Source: Opitutus sp. GAS368 (GTDB lineage Bacteria > Verrucomicrobiota > Verrucomicrobiia > Opitutales > Opitutaceae). Taken from it: a stretch of 21,158 nt of DNA. The DNA lies in contig CAMAXB010000014.1 in the NCBI GenBank assembly GCA_945862035.1, positions 1-21,158 on the forward strand, given 5' to 3'. The notes under the pieces were generated by a model. That model saw only the letters and a program-made list of their open reading frames with translations, did not search any database and was not told the origin of the DNA. Positions 6,947 through 14,185 of this stretch are shown piece by piece. The position numbers and the translations under genes were made by a program. Positions within the stretch are counted from its first letter, which is position 1. Every line of letters begins with the position of its first letter.

Positions 6947-8005
6947 ATGCCTTTCTTGGCCTCTCCTTCCGAAAGACTCATCGCCGGGCGGGCATCATTC
7001 CAGGCCGCCCTCCTGACTTGGTACCGCGAGCAACGCCGCCGCCTGCCCTGGCGCGAGGCGCCCTCCCTGTACAAAACGGTTGTGAGCGAGTTCATGCTGC
7101 AGCAGACGCAGGTCAAAACGGTGCTGCCCTACTTCGCTCGCTGGCTGGAGGCGCTGCCCGACTTTGCCGCGCTGGCGGCCGCACCGGAGGCACGGGTGCT
7201 CAAGCTCTGGGAGGGCCTCGGGTACTATTCGCGGGCGCGCAACCTCCACCGGCTTGCCCAGGCGATCGCCGCCCGGCCCTCCCCGCCGCGCGATCCAGCC
7301 GCCTGGCGGGAGCTCCCGGGTGTCGGACCCTACACCTCGGCCGCGATCACCAGCATCTCCTTCGGCGCCCCGGTGGCCTGCGTGGATGGCAATGTGGTCC
7401 GCATCCTCGCCCGGCTCACGGCCAACGCCACCCCGTTCCGCGACTCCGGCACCGCCGCCAAGACGCTCACGCCACTCGCCGAGGCGATTCTCTCCCCGCA
7501 GAGTCCGGGGGATCACAACCAGGCGATGATGGAGCTCGGCGCCACGGTGTGCACCCGGCGCAACCCGCTCTGCACCGTGTGCCCGGTCCGGCCGCTCTGC
7601 GCGGCGGCACGCGCGGGCGATCCGGAATCCTATCCGGCACTCGCGGCGAAAAAGATGGAACAGCGCGCCGTGACCCGGGTGTGGTGTGTCGACCAAGGCC
7701 GCTTGTTGCTGCACCGCGCGGCGTCCGGCGCCCGGCGCCTGTCGAACCTGCTGGAGCTGCCCGAGGCGGAAGGGTTGGCGCTGCAACCGGAGCCCGAGAC
7801 CTTGATTGCGATCAAGCGCCGGACAATCACGCGTTTCCAGATCACCGAATCGATCTATGCGATCACACTCTCCGCCGCTTTGCGCAAACGGATCAAGGGC
7901 ATCGCGTCGCTCGAGTGGGTGGCGTGGGACCAGCTTGAAGCGGTAACACTGTCCGGTCCGCACAAGCGCTGGATCGCCGAGCTGCGCGTTCACCACGGAG
8001 GCTGA
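6947..8005 (+). CDS. mutY: A/G-specific adenine DNA glycosylase MutY
   Basis: The 352-residue base-excision repair enzyme removes adenine mispaired with 8-oxoguanine. The HhH-GPD fold is complete: catalytic Glu E48 in VVSEFMLQQTQV, helix-hairpin-helix LPGVGPYTS (123-131) and catalytic Asp D147 in ACVDGNVVRI. The [4Fe-4S] cluster cysteines C202, C209, C212 and C218 fit C-X6-C-X2-C-X5-C. The C-terminal third (about 228-345) is the NUDIX-like 8-oxoG recognition domain and is somewhat divergent. A GTG at 6944 is immediately before the ATG at 6947; either could be used. It is divergent from rnhC with an A/T-rich spacer of about 65 bases. The lineage of the neighbours (RNase HII, HIII, MutY) makes this a small genome-maintenance block. 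Identification is firm. Confidence 0.96.
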   Translation: MPFLASPSERLIAGRASFQAALLTWYREQRRRLPWREAPSLYKTVVSEFMLQQTQVKTVLPYFARWLEALPDFAALAAAPEARVLKLWEGLGYYSRARNLHRLAQAIAARPSPPRDPAAWRELPGVGPYTSAAITSISFGAPVACVDGNVVRILARLTANATPFRDSGTAAKTLTPLAEAILSPQSPGDHNQAMMELGATVCTRRNPLCTVCPVRPLCAAARAGDPESYPALAAKKMEQRAVTRVWCVDQGRLLLHRAASGARRLSNLLELPEAEGLALQPEPETLIAIKRRTITRFQITESIYAITLSAALRKRIKGIASLEWVAWDQLEAVTLSGPHKRWIAELRVHHGG

Positions 8006-8088
8006 AGGGGGGCCAGCCAGGCTTGCCACCCCTAGGCGGCGAGATTCGAGCATTCGCTAACGCAAAGAGGTCAGCGCCCCCGGCGCCA

Positions 8089-8529
8089 TCAGAGTCCGGC
8101 CCGCGCCATCAGGCTCTCGACCCGCTCCTTGGACGAGCGCACGCCGTCCAGATCCACGCGCGGGCTGAGCTCGAGCGTGAGCAAGTGGTGCGGACGCCAG
8201 AAGGAGCTGACCATTTCAAAATCGATCGCGCCGGAACCCACCGGCTGGTGATCATGGCCGTCCTCACCGACATCGTGCAGCTGAAATCCCCGCAGACGGT
8301 CGGCATAATGCGTCAGCTGGGCACGGTGCTCGAGCAGCCCCATCTCCTCCTTGAAGTGGGCGTGGACGGTATCGTGCCAGTGGCCGGCGGTGTGCGAGAC
8401 AAGGACGCTCCGGATCGCGTGACTCAGCTCGATGTGATCAAAACCAAGGAAAAGCCTCTCCCTGACGATTGCATGGCCATCCAGGTGGCAGTGGGAACAC
8501 CAGCAACGGAAGAGGGCGAGGATGGGATT
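8089..8529 (-). pseudogene. Sugar-phosphate isomerase/epimerase (TIM barrel) with deleted middle
   Basis: A continuous frame from after a TGA at 8532-8530 to the TGA at 8091-8089 encodes two family-like ends joined directly. The first ~40 residues (CSHCHLDGHAIVRE, LGFDHIELSHAIRSVLV) match the opening strand and helix of AP-endonuclease-2-type TIM-barrel isomerases. The rest (SHTAGHWHDTVHAHFKEE, LRGFQLHDVGEDGHDHQPVG, GAIDFEMV, LTLELSPR) matches the C-terminal strands with the metal-binding His/Glu residues. The join falls near 8398-8403. About 200 residues of the central barrel expected in this family are missing and no start codon exists before Met at 8343, so the gene is dead or at most encodes a fragment. 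The frame survived the deletion, pointing to a recent event. Confidence 0.65.
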
Positions 8530-8594
8530 TCAACGGAGATGACATGCAACTATTTAAGCTTCATGCGGTTGCACAGCTAAGTCAAAATCTGGGC

Positions 8595-8633
8595 ACAAAA
8601 AGGCCGCGATCCGACCAGCGGAACGCGGCTTTA
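8595..8633 (-). terminator. Intrinsic terminator of rpsU
   Basis: On the minus strand GCCGCG (8629-8624) pairs with CGCGGC (8608-8603). The outer A-U pairs extend the stem, and CTTTTT follows directly. It starts about 20 bases after the rpsU stop codon. It could work in both directions because the other side has AAA/TTT pairs too. Confidence 0.75.
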
Positions 8634-8650
8634 AAGTGACGGGTGACGCC

Positions 8651-8848
8651 TTACTCGGCGTAGCGGCGGCGCAGCATCTGTGTGAAGGCCTGCACCTTAT
8701 CCTTGCGGCGGCGCTTCTCGCAGGGCTTTTCGTAGTAGCGCTTCGCGCGAACACCCTTGATGATGTTCTCGCGGTCGAGCTTCTTCTTCATGCGGCGGAG
8801 CGCACGATCCACGGGCTCGTTTTTACGGATTTTGATCTCGATGGACAT
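8651..8848 (-). CDS. rpsU: 30S ribosomal protein bS21
   Basis: The 65-residue basic protein shows the bS21 signature throughout: IKIRKNEPVDRALRRMKKKL, then a lysine/arginine-rich tail (KPCEKRRRKDKVQAF). bS21 sits on the 30S platform and helps base-pairing of mRNA with the anti-Shine-Dalgarno sequence during initiation. The start at MSIEIKIRKN is the family start; a 214-codon upstream extension runs antisense into dnaE and is not real. No Shine-Dalgarno sequence precedes the ATG, in line with weak ribosome binding sites elsewhere in the window. It has its own promoter-like sequence and a terminator, so it is probably monocistronic. It is divergent from dnaE. Confidence 0.97.
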   Translation of the reverse strand: MSIEIKIRKNEPVDRALRRMKKKLDRENIIKGVRAKRYYEKPCEKRRRKDKVQAFTQMLRRRYAE

Positions 8849-8883
8849 GAGTGGGCGGTCGGGTTTGTGCGGGTAAAAGGTTT

Positions 8884-8914
8884 GGAATACGCCAAACCGG
8901 GAGCATGGCGTCAA
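8884..8914 (-). promoter_or_regulatory. Candidate sigma-70 promoter of rpsU
   Basis: On the minus strand TTGACG (8914-8909) is followed after 18 bases by GTATTC (8890-8885), or after 19 bases by TATTCC. The site lies about 36-66 bases before the rpsU ATG. The -35 is strong and the -10 moderate. Function is inferred from position and consensus only. Confidence 0.5.
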
Positions 8915-8980
8915 TGGCTTTTTTGCCGCGATCGGTTTCCACGCTTGCGCGGAGGCCCGCGAGGCCTTGCCTGAGGGACT

Positions 8981-11900
8981 GTGCCTGCCGACCCGAGCTT
9001 CGTCCATCTTCATGTCCATAGCGACTACAGCCTCCTCGACGGAGCCTGCCGGATTGACCGCCTGATGGACCGGGCCGCGGCTCTGGGGATGAACGCCTTG
9101 GCGCTGACGGACCACGGCAACCTCTACGGCACCATCGAGTTCTATAACGCAGCCAAAGCCAAGGGGATCAAGCCCCTGGTGGGGTGCGAGCTCTACATGG
9201 CCGAGGGCTCCCGCCTCGAAAAGAACGGCCGGGCCGACGACGGGAAGAGCTATTACCATCTCGGGCTCCTGGCGAGGAACCTGACCGGGTACCAAAATTT
9301 ACTCAAACTGGTCAGCGACGCCCACCTGAAGGGTTTTTATTACAAGCCGCGGACCGATATCGAAACTCTGGCCAAACATGCCGAGGGCCTGATCGGCTTC
9401 ACCGGCTGCCTCGCGGCCCTTGTGCCCCAGCACCTCCTGCACGACCGATTTGAGGAGGCCCGGGCCGCGACCGCCCGCTTCATCGATATCTTCGGCCGGG
9501 AGAATTACTTCGTTGAGATTCAGGACCATGGCATCCCTGAGCAGCTCAAAATCATTCCTGGTCTGCTCAAGATCGCCGACGAGTTCGGCCTAAAGATCAT
9601 CTGCACCAATGATGTTCACTACGTGAACTCGAACGACGCGGGCCCGCACGACGCGATGCTCTGCATCCAGACCGGCTCCAAGATTGCGGAGGAAAATCGG
9701 ATGAAGTTCTCCGGCTCCCAGTTCTACCTGAAGTCGCGCGCCGAGATGGATAAGCTCTTCGCCGAGGTGCCGGAGTCGGTGATCAACACGCAGCTCGTCG
9801 CCGAAATGTGCGATCTCGCGATTCCCTTCCCCAAGGGTTCCGAGCGCTACCCGCGCTATCCCCTGCCCCCCGAGGTCAAGACCGACCGCAGCGGCTACCT
9901 CAAGGAACTCTGCATCGCCGGTCTGCGCCAGCGCTACGGCCTGGACTATGCCACGCGGGCCTTTGCCGCGGACGCGAAGAGCGAGCACACGTCCCAGGCC
10001 GATCTCGCCAAGACGCTTTGCGCCCGCCTCGACTACGAGCTCTCGATCATCTCCAAGACGGGCTTCATCGACTACTTCCTCGTGGTCTGGGACTTCATCG
10101 ACTGGGCCAAGAAGCACACCATCCCCGTCGGTCCGGGCCGCGGCTCCGGCGCCGGCTGCATCGTGGCCTATGTGCTCGGGATCACCAATCTCGACCCGAT
10201 CCGGTTCAAACTGCTCTTCGAGCGCTTCCTGAACCCCGAACGCGTGTCGCCTCCCGACTTCGACATCGATTTCTGCATGCGCCGCCGCGGTGAGGTCATC
10301 GACTACGTCCGCCAGAAATACGGCAACGACTGCGTCGCCAACATCATCACCTACGGCACGCTCGGCGCCAAGATGGTGATCCGCGATGTCTCACGCGTAC
10401 ACGACCTGCCGTTCGCCGAGGCCGACCGCCTGGCGAAAATGATTCCCGATGAGCTCAACATCACGCTCACCGACGCCATTGCCAAGTCGGCCGAACTCAA
10501 AAACGAGGTCGACCGCAACCCCGTGGCCAAGCGCATCGTTGACCAGGCCCTCGTCCTCGAGGGCATGGTACGCAACACCGGCAAGCACGCCGCCGGCATC
10601 ATCATCACCGACCAGCCGCTCGAGGAATTCGTCCCGCTGACCCTGCAGGAGGGCGACGTGACCGTGCAGTACGACATGAACGCCGTGTCGAAGCTTGGCC
10701 TGCTGAAGATGGACTTTCTCGGCCTCAAGACGCTCACCGTCATCGCCGACGCGGTCGACAACATCCGCCGCACGGCCCACCCGACCTTCGATCTCGAGAC
10801 GATCACGCTCGAGGACCCGAAGACCTTTGCCCTGCTCAACTCCGGCCGCACCACCGGCGTGTTCCAACTGGAGTCCGGCGGCATGCAGAACCTCTGCCGC
10901 CAAATCAACCTTTCCACGATCGACGAGATCATCGCGCTCATCGCGCTCTACCGCCCCGGTCCGATGGACTGGATTCCTGACTACGTTCGCGGGAAAAAAG
11001 ACCCTTCGACCGTCACCTATCCGCATCCCCTGCTCGAGGAGGTCTGCCGCGAGACCTACGGCATCATGGTGTATCAGGAACAGGTCATGGAGGCGGCCAA
11101 AGTCGTTGCGGGCTACACCCTCGGCGGCGCCGACATGCTGCGTCGCGCCATGGGCAAGAAGGACGCCGACGCCATGGCGAAGGAGCGCACCAAGTTCGTC
11201 GAGGGCGCGAAGAAGATCCACGACATCAACGAAAAGACGTCGAACGCGATCTTCGACATCCTGAACAAGTTCGCCGGCTACGGCTTCAACAAGTCGCACT
11301 CCGCTGCCTATGCGATCCTGAGCTACCAAACGGGTTTTCTGAAGGCGAATTACCCCGTGCAGTTCATGGCCGCCATGCTGAGCTCCGAGCTCGGCAACGC
11401 CGAGAAGGTGTCCCACTTCGTCGCCGAGGCCGAGGCGATGGGGCTGAAGGTACTGGGGCCGGATGTGAACGAGTCGCGCGAGATGTTCACTCCCGTATTC
11501 CGGAAATCCGAATCACGAAGCCCGAATGACGAAGCTAAACCAGAGGCCAGCTTCGTCATTCGAGCTTCGTCATTCGGGCTTCCTGCGGCGGATACCGCCG
11601 CAGGTTCGATTCGCTTCGGCCTCGCCGGCATCAAGGGGGTGGGCGAATCGGCGTCGCAGAAGATCATCGAGGAACGGGAGAAGAACGGACCCTTCGCCGA
11701 CTTCGACGATTTCATCACCCGAGTCGACGCGCGCGCGATCAACAAGCGCGTACTTGAGCACCTCGTGAAGACCGGCGCCTTCGACTACAGCGGCGCCAGC
11801 CGTAAGCGGCTGTTCGACGCGATCGACGGCGCCATGGCCGGAGCCGCCGCCCACGCCCGCGACCGCGCGGCCGGCCAGAACAACTTTCTCGATATGCTGG

Positions 11901-12661
11901 CTGATCCCCCGGCCCGCGAGACCAAGCCCGTCCAAGTCTCCACGCATGGCGCGGACGCTTCAGGCGAGTTCACCTCGCAGGAGCGCCTGACGTTCGAAAA
12001 GGAACTGCTGGGATTCTACGTCACCGGTCACCCGATGAACGCCTACCGCGGCTTGGCCGAGGCCATCGACACCTATGCCGTCGACGAACTCCTGCTCCAG
12101 GGTGACCGCGTCGAATTCCGCCTCGCCGGCATCGCCGGCAACCTGGTAAAGAAACTCTCCAAGAAGGACAACCGCCCCTGGGTCGCCTTCACCCTCGCGA
12201 CGAAGAAGGCGTCGGTCGCACTGAACATGTTTGCCGATGCCTACGCGGCCTATGGCACCTCGCTCGCGGAAAACACCGCGGTGCTGGTTCAGGGCAACAT
12301 CATCAAGGGCGACGAGGGCCCGCGCATTAATGTGAAGGAATGCTACCCGCTCGAGAATTTTGTCTCCGGGATCGTCAAGCGGGTCACCTGGCTGCTCCAC
12401 CCCGAACACCCGGAACTCCCCACCTTCCTGCAGACGCTCCGCGAGACCCTCAACAAGCAGTCCGGCGAAACGAAGACGGAACTCGGCTTCCTCTTCGACG
12501 GTCGCGCCGCCTCCGTCTCCGAGGTCTCCTCCGCGCTCGGCTGGAAACTCAACTCTGCCACGTTCCAGGCTCTGCGCAACCACCCGGCGGTCGCCGGCGT
12601 CCAGATCGAGGCCAAGCGGCTCGAACTGAAGGAAACCCGCAAGTGGGCCAAGCGCATCTGA
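8981..12661 (+). CDS. dnaE: DNA polymerase III alpha subunit
   Basis: The 1226-residue replicative polymerase. The PHP domain is at the N-terminus (HLHVHSDYSLLDG from H9; LTDHGNLYGTIEFY). The palm has GPGRGSGAGCIVAY and PDFDIDF with catalytic D428 and D430; the third catalytic Asp is D578 in MDFLGLKTLT. Fingers follow (YRPGPMDWIPDYVRGKK, YQEQVMEAA, KKDADAM, FNKSHSAAYA). After these come the helix-hairpin-helix region (FGLAGIKGVGE), an OB-fold and a C-terminal tau-binding-like segment. The GTG start is decided by an in-frame TGA at 8972-8974; GAGGG lies only 3 bases before it. Residues about 841-876 are encoded by palindromic repeats (separate entries) inserted in frame between MFTPVF and SIRFGL. 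I expect family members to have only a few residues there. Everything else looks normal, so the enzyme should be functional. Confidence 0.97.
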   Translation: MPADPSFVHLHVHSDYSLLDGACRIDRLMDRAAALGMNALALTDHGNLYGTIEFYNAAKAKGIKPLVGCELYMAEGSRLEKNGRADDGKSYYHLGLLARNLTGYQNLLKLVSDAHLKGFYYKPRTDIETLAKHAEGLIGFTGCLAALVPQHLLHDRFEEARAATARFIDIFGRENYFVEIQDHGIPEQLKIIPGLLKIADEFGLKIICTNDVHYVNSNDAGPHDAMLCIQTGSKIAEENRMKFSGSQFYLKSRAEMDKLFAEVPESVINTQLVAEMCDLAIPFPKGSERYPRYPLPPEVKTDRSGYLKELCIAGLRQRYGLDYATRAFAADAKSEHTSQADLAKTLCARLDYELSIISKTGFIDYFLVVWDFIDWAKKHTIPVGPGRGSGAGCIVAYVLGITNLDPIRFKLLFERFLNPERVSPPDFDIDFCMRRRGEVIDYVRQKYGNDCVANIITYGTLGAKMVIRDVSRVHDLPFAEADRLAKMIPDELNITLTDAIAKSAELKNEVDRNPVAKRIVDQALVLEGMVRNTGKHAAGIIITDQPLEEFVPLTLQEGDVTVQYDMNAVSKLGLLKMDFLGLKTLTVIADAVDNIRRTAHPTFDLETITLEDPKTFALLNSGRTTGVFQLESGGMQNLCRQINLSTIDEIIALIALYRPGPMDWIPDYVRGKKDPSTVTYPHPLLEEVCRETYGIMVYQEQVMEAAKVVAGYTLGGADMLRRAMGKKDADAMAKERTKFVEGAKKIHDINEKTSNAIFDILNKFAGYGFNKSHSAAYAILSYQTGFLKANYPVQFMAAMLSSELGNAEKVSHFVAEAEAMGLKVLGPDVNESREMFTPVFRKSESRSPNDEAKPEASFVIRASSFGLPAADTAAGSIRFGLAGIKGVGESASQKIIEEREKNGPFADFDDFITRVDARAINKRVLEHLVKTGAFDYSGASRKRLFDAIDGAMAGAAAHARDRAAGQNNFLDMLADPPARETKPVQVSTHGADASGEFTSQERLTFEKELLGFYVTGHPMNAYRGLAEAIDTYAVDELLLQGDRVEFRLAGIAGNLVKKLSKKDNRPWVAFTLATKKASVALNMFADAYAAYGTSLAENTAVLVQGNIIKGDEGPRINVKECYPLENFVSGIVKRVTWLLHPEHPELPTFLQTLRETLNKQSGETKTELGFLFDGRAASVSEVSSALGWKLNSATFQALRNHPAVAGVQIEAKRLELKETRKWAKRI
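11501..11605. repeat. Palindromic repeat cluster inside dnaE
   Basis: A perfect 20-bp inverted repeat has arms 11517-11536 and 11563-11582. Each side is built from tandem copies of a ~14-base unit: CGAATGACGAAGC-like on the left (11508-11520 and 11521-11535), AGCTTCGTCATTCG on the right (11549-11562 and 11563-11576, identical). Directly after it a second hairpin has perfect 10-bp arms CCTGCGGCGG (11582-11591) and CCGCCGCAGG (11595-11604) around ATA. The whole block is open in the dnaE frame and encodes a Ser/Ala/Pro-rich insertion of about 35 residues. Confidence 0.85.
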
Positions 12662-12665
12662 CGCT

Positions 12666-12843
12666 GCTCTGCAGAAGCCAGAAGCCAGAGGCCAGAGACC
12701 GGAACGAGGTCAGAAGTCAGAGATCAGATGTCAGGTAACAGAGGAACCGGAGTCTCAAGGTGCCTCACGTTCCTGAGATCTGACGTCGACATCGGACCTC
12801 TGTTTTCTTCTGGCCTCTGGCTTCCGGCCTCTGTCCTCTGATT
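12666..12843. repeat. Intergenic CAGAAGTCAGAG-type repeat block
   Basis: Almost the whole dnaE-methyltransferase spacer is built from variants of CAGAGGTCAGAAG and its complement. Left-hand copies (12671-12735) run GCCAGAAGCCAGAGGCCAGAG, then AGGTCAGAAGTCAGAGATCAG; right-hand copies (12775-12841) are complementary. The best arm pair is a perfect 16 bp (12681-12696 and 12809-12824). It begins a few bases after the dnaE stop and ends about 8 bases before the next ATG, so it supplies or replaces that gene's leader. I find no other gene or signal in the spacer. Confidence 0.8.
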
Positions 12844-12847
12844 TGTC

Positions 12848-14065
12848 ATGTCCGACTCCGTCACCCTCAATCGCGCCGCGAGCATCATCGATCAGGTCAC
12901 GCCTGAATTTCCGGCCGATGCCGCGCTGCGCGAGGCCCTGTCGGGCAATCACGAGCTGAGCGCCGCCGAGAAGCGGACCGCCGCGCGCGCCGTGTTTGTC
13001 TACTACCGCTGGTGGCAATGGCTGGACGCAGGCGGGACCACCCAGCAGCGGCTGGCGGCGGCGCTAGCCCTGCAGGCTCGCTACGACGCGGACGAGTCCT
13101 CGATCAAGCCCGAGGCCCTCGCCTCCCGGGCGGTCCCGGATTGGATCGCCTCCGAGATCGACCCCCTCCCTCTGGCCTGGCTGCAGCAACTGCAGCGCGA
13201 TCCCGCGCTCTGGATCCGCGTCCAGCGCGAGTTCGCCGGCTCCGTCCCCCGCGCGCTCGGCAATTGCACGCCGGCCGACCTGTCCGCCTATGTCGCGACG
13301 ACGCCGTCGCCCGCCACCGCGTATCGCTTCGGCGGATTCAACGATCTCTTCCGCACGGACGAGTTTCACCAGGGTCTTTTCGAAATCCAGGACCTCGCTT
13401 CGCAGCTGGTCGGCCTCGCCTGCCGGCCCCAGCCCGGCGAAACCTGGTGGGACACCTGCGCCGGCGAAGGCGGCAAGACCCTGCATCTGGCCGACCAGAT
13501 GGAAAACAAGGGCGTGATCTGGGCCAGCGACCGGTCCGCCCGCCGCCTAGCCGCGCTGAGAAAGCGGGCCGGTCGGGCCAAGGTCTTCAACTACCGCGCG
13601 GTCAACTGGAATGGCGGCCCCTTCCTTCCGACCAAAACGAAATTCGACGGCATCCTGATCGACGCCCCCTGCAGCGGCGTCGGCACCTGGCAGCGCAATC
13701 CCCACGCCCGCTGGAGCACGACACTCGAGGATGTGCGCGAACTCGCCGACCTCCAGGCCCAGTTGCTCAACCATGTCGCCGGCTCGCTCAAGCCCGGCGG
13801 CCGGCTCATCTACTCCGTCTGCACCCTCACGCGCAGCGAGACCACCGCGGTCGCCGACGCCTTCAGCGCAGCCCATCCGGAGCTCGAGCCCAGCCCCGTC
13901 TTCGCCGGGGCGAGAGGGCAGACGCCAGAAGTCAGAGGTCAGACTAGCCGCGGCGATCCGTCCCTGACCTCTGATCTCCGACCCCTGACCTCTGCGGTTT
14001 TTATCTGGCCCCATGAGGTGAACGCCAACGGGATGTTCGTCGCAGCGTGGAAACGAAAAGCTTAG
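12848..14065 (+). CDS. RsmB/NOP2-family rRNA (cytosine-5) methyltransferase
   Basis: The 405-residue protein has an N-terminal NusB-like/RsmB-like helical region (about 1-150), a linker with the family pattern FRTDEFHQGLFEIQDLASQL (about 173-192) and a Rossmann SAM domain (WDTCAGEGGKTLHL). Both family cysteines are present: C275 in DAPCSGVGTW (motif IV, product release) and C325 in YSVCTLTRSET (motif VI, nucleophile). It should make m5C in rRNA; which position cannot be decided, so I give no symbol. Residues about 354-382 (from GARGQTPEV to PLTSA) are encoded by a repeat of the type found in the upstream spacer. They fall just before the final strand FIWPHEVNANGMFVAAW. No Shine-Dalgarno sequence is seen, because repeat DNA reaches to about 8 bases from the ATG. 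Confidence 0.9.
   Translation: MSDSVTLNRAASIIDQVTPEFPADAALREALSGNHELSAAEKRTAARAVFVYYRWWQWLDAGGTTQQRLAAALALQARYDADESSIKPEALASRAVPDWIASEIDPLPLAWLQQLQRDPALWIRVQREFAGSVPRALGNCTPADLSAYVATTPSPATAYRFGGFNDLFRTDEFHQGLFEIQDLASQLVGLACRPQPGETWWDTCAGEGGKTLHLADQMENKGVIWASDRSARRLAALRKRAGRAKVFNYRAVNWNGGPFLPTKTKFDGILIDAPCSGVGTWQRNPHARWSTTLEDVRELADLQAQLLNHVAGSLKPGGRLIYSVCTLTRSETTAVADAFSAAHPELEPSPVFAGARGQTPEVRGQTSRGDPSLTSDLRPLTSAVFIWPHEVNANGMFVAAWKRKA
13920..13993. repeat. CAGAAGTCAGAG-type palindromic repeat inside the RsmB-like gene
   Basis: The left arm TCAGAGGTCAG (13932-13942) pairs perfectly with CTGACCTCTGA (13964-13974), and a second right-hand copy CTGACCTCTG lies at 13984-13993. The 18 bases at 13926-13943 match 12711-12728 in the spacer upstream at 17 positions. 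The block is open in the methyltransferase frame and contributes about 28 residues near the C-terminus. Confidence 0.8.
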
Positions 14066-14105
14066 TTTCACCGGGGGAAACAGAGAGAACGAAGGAGGCA
14101 GGTTG
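14065..14105. repeat. GTTTCACCGGGGGAAAC repeat, copy 1
   Basis: The 17-base near-palindrome at 14065-14081 matches the complement of 17508-17524 at 16 of 17 positions. Both are followed by purine-rich AGAGAACGAA-like sequence. It overlaps the last bases of the RsmB-like gene's stop codon and may help end that transcript; it lacks a T-run. Confidence 0.6.
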
Positions 14106-14125
14106 AATTTAGATTTCCATCCCGA

Positions 14126-14157
14126 CATTGGTCATTGGCCATTGGTCATTGGTCATT
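14126..14157 (+). repeat. Heptanucleotide tandem repeat (CATTGGT)
   Basis: Four consecutive 7-base units (CATTGGT, CATTGGC, CATTGGT, CATTGGT) and a partial fifth end 28 bases before the GTG start of the next methyltransferase gene. Repeat number changes here would alter leader length by steps of seven. Confidence 0.85.
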
Positions 14158-14185
14158 TCTCCATCAGGGCTCCGCGTTACCTCCT

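Noticed and set aside
5841..6947. 368-codon plus-strand open frame opposite rnhC
   Set aside because: Antisense to RNase HIII, no recognisable domain; shadow.
6995..8053. 352-codon minus-strand open frame opposite mutY
   Set aside because: Fully antisense to a gene with all MutY catalytic and cluster residues; low-complexity shadow sequence.
8006..8060. Terminator after mutY
   Set aside because: The GC-rich stretch after the stop gives only an imperfect stem and no T-run.
8023..8580. 185-codon plus-strand open frame
   Set aside because: Antisense to the TIM-barrel isomerase remnant, whose strand gives clear family motifs.
8651..9295. 214-residue extended version of bS21
   Set aside because: The first 149 residues are antisense to dnaE and its upstream region; the family start is at 8848.
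12666..12843. Possible CRISPR array
   Set aside because: Repeat units are short, degenerate, occur in both orientations and have no uniform spacers; no cas gene nearby.
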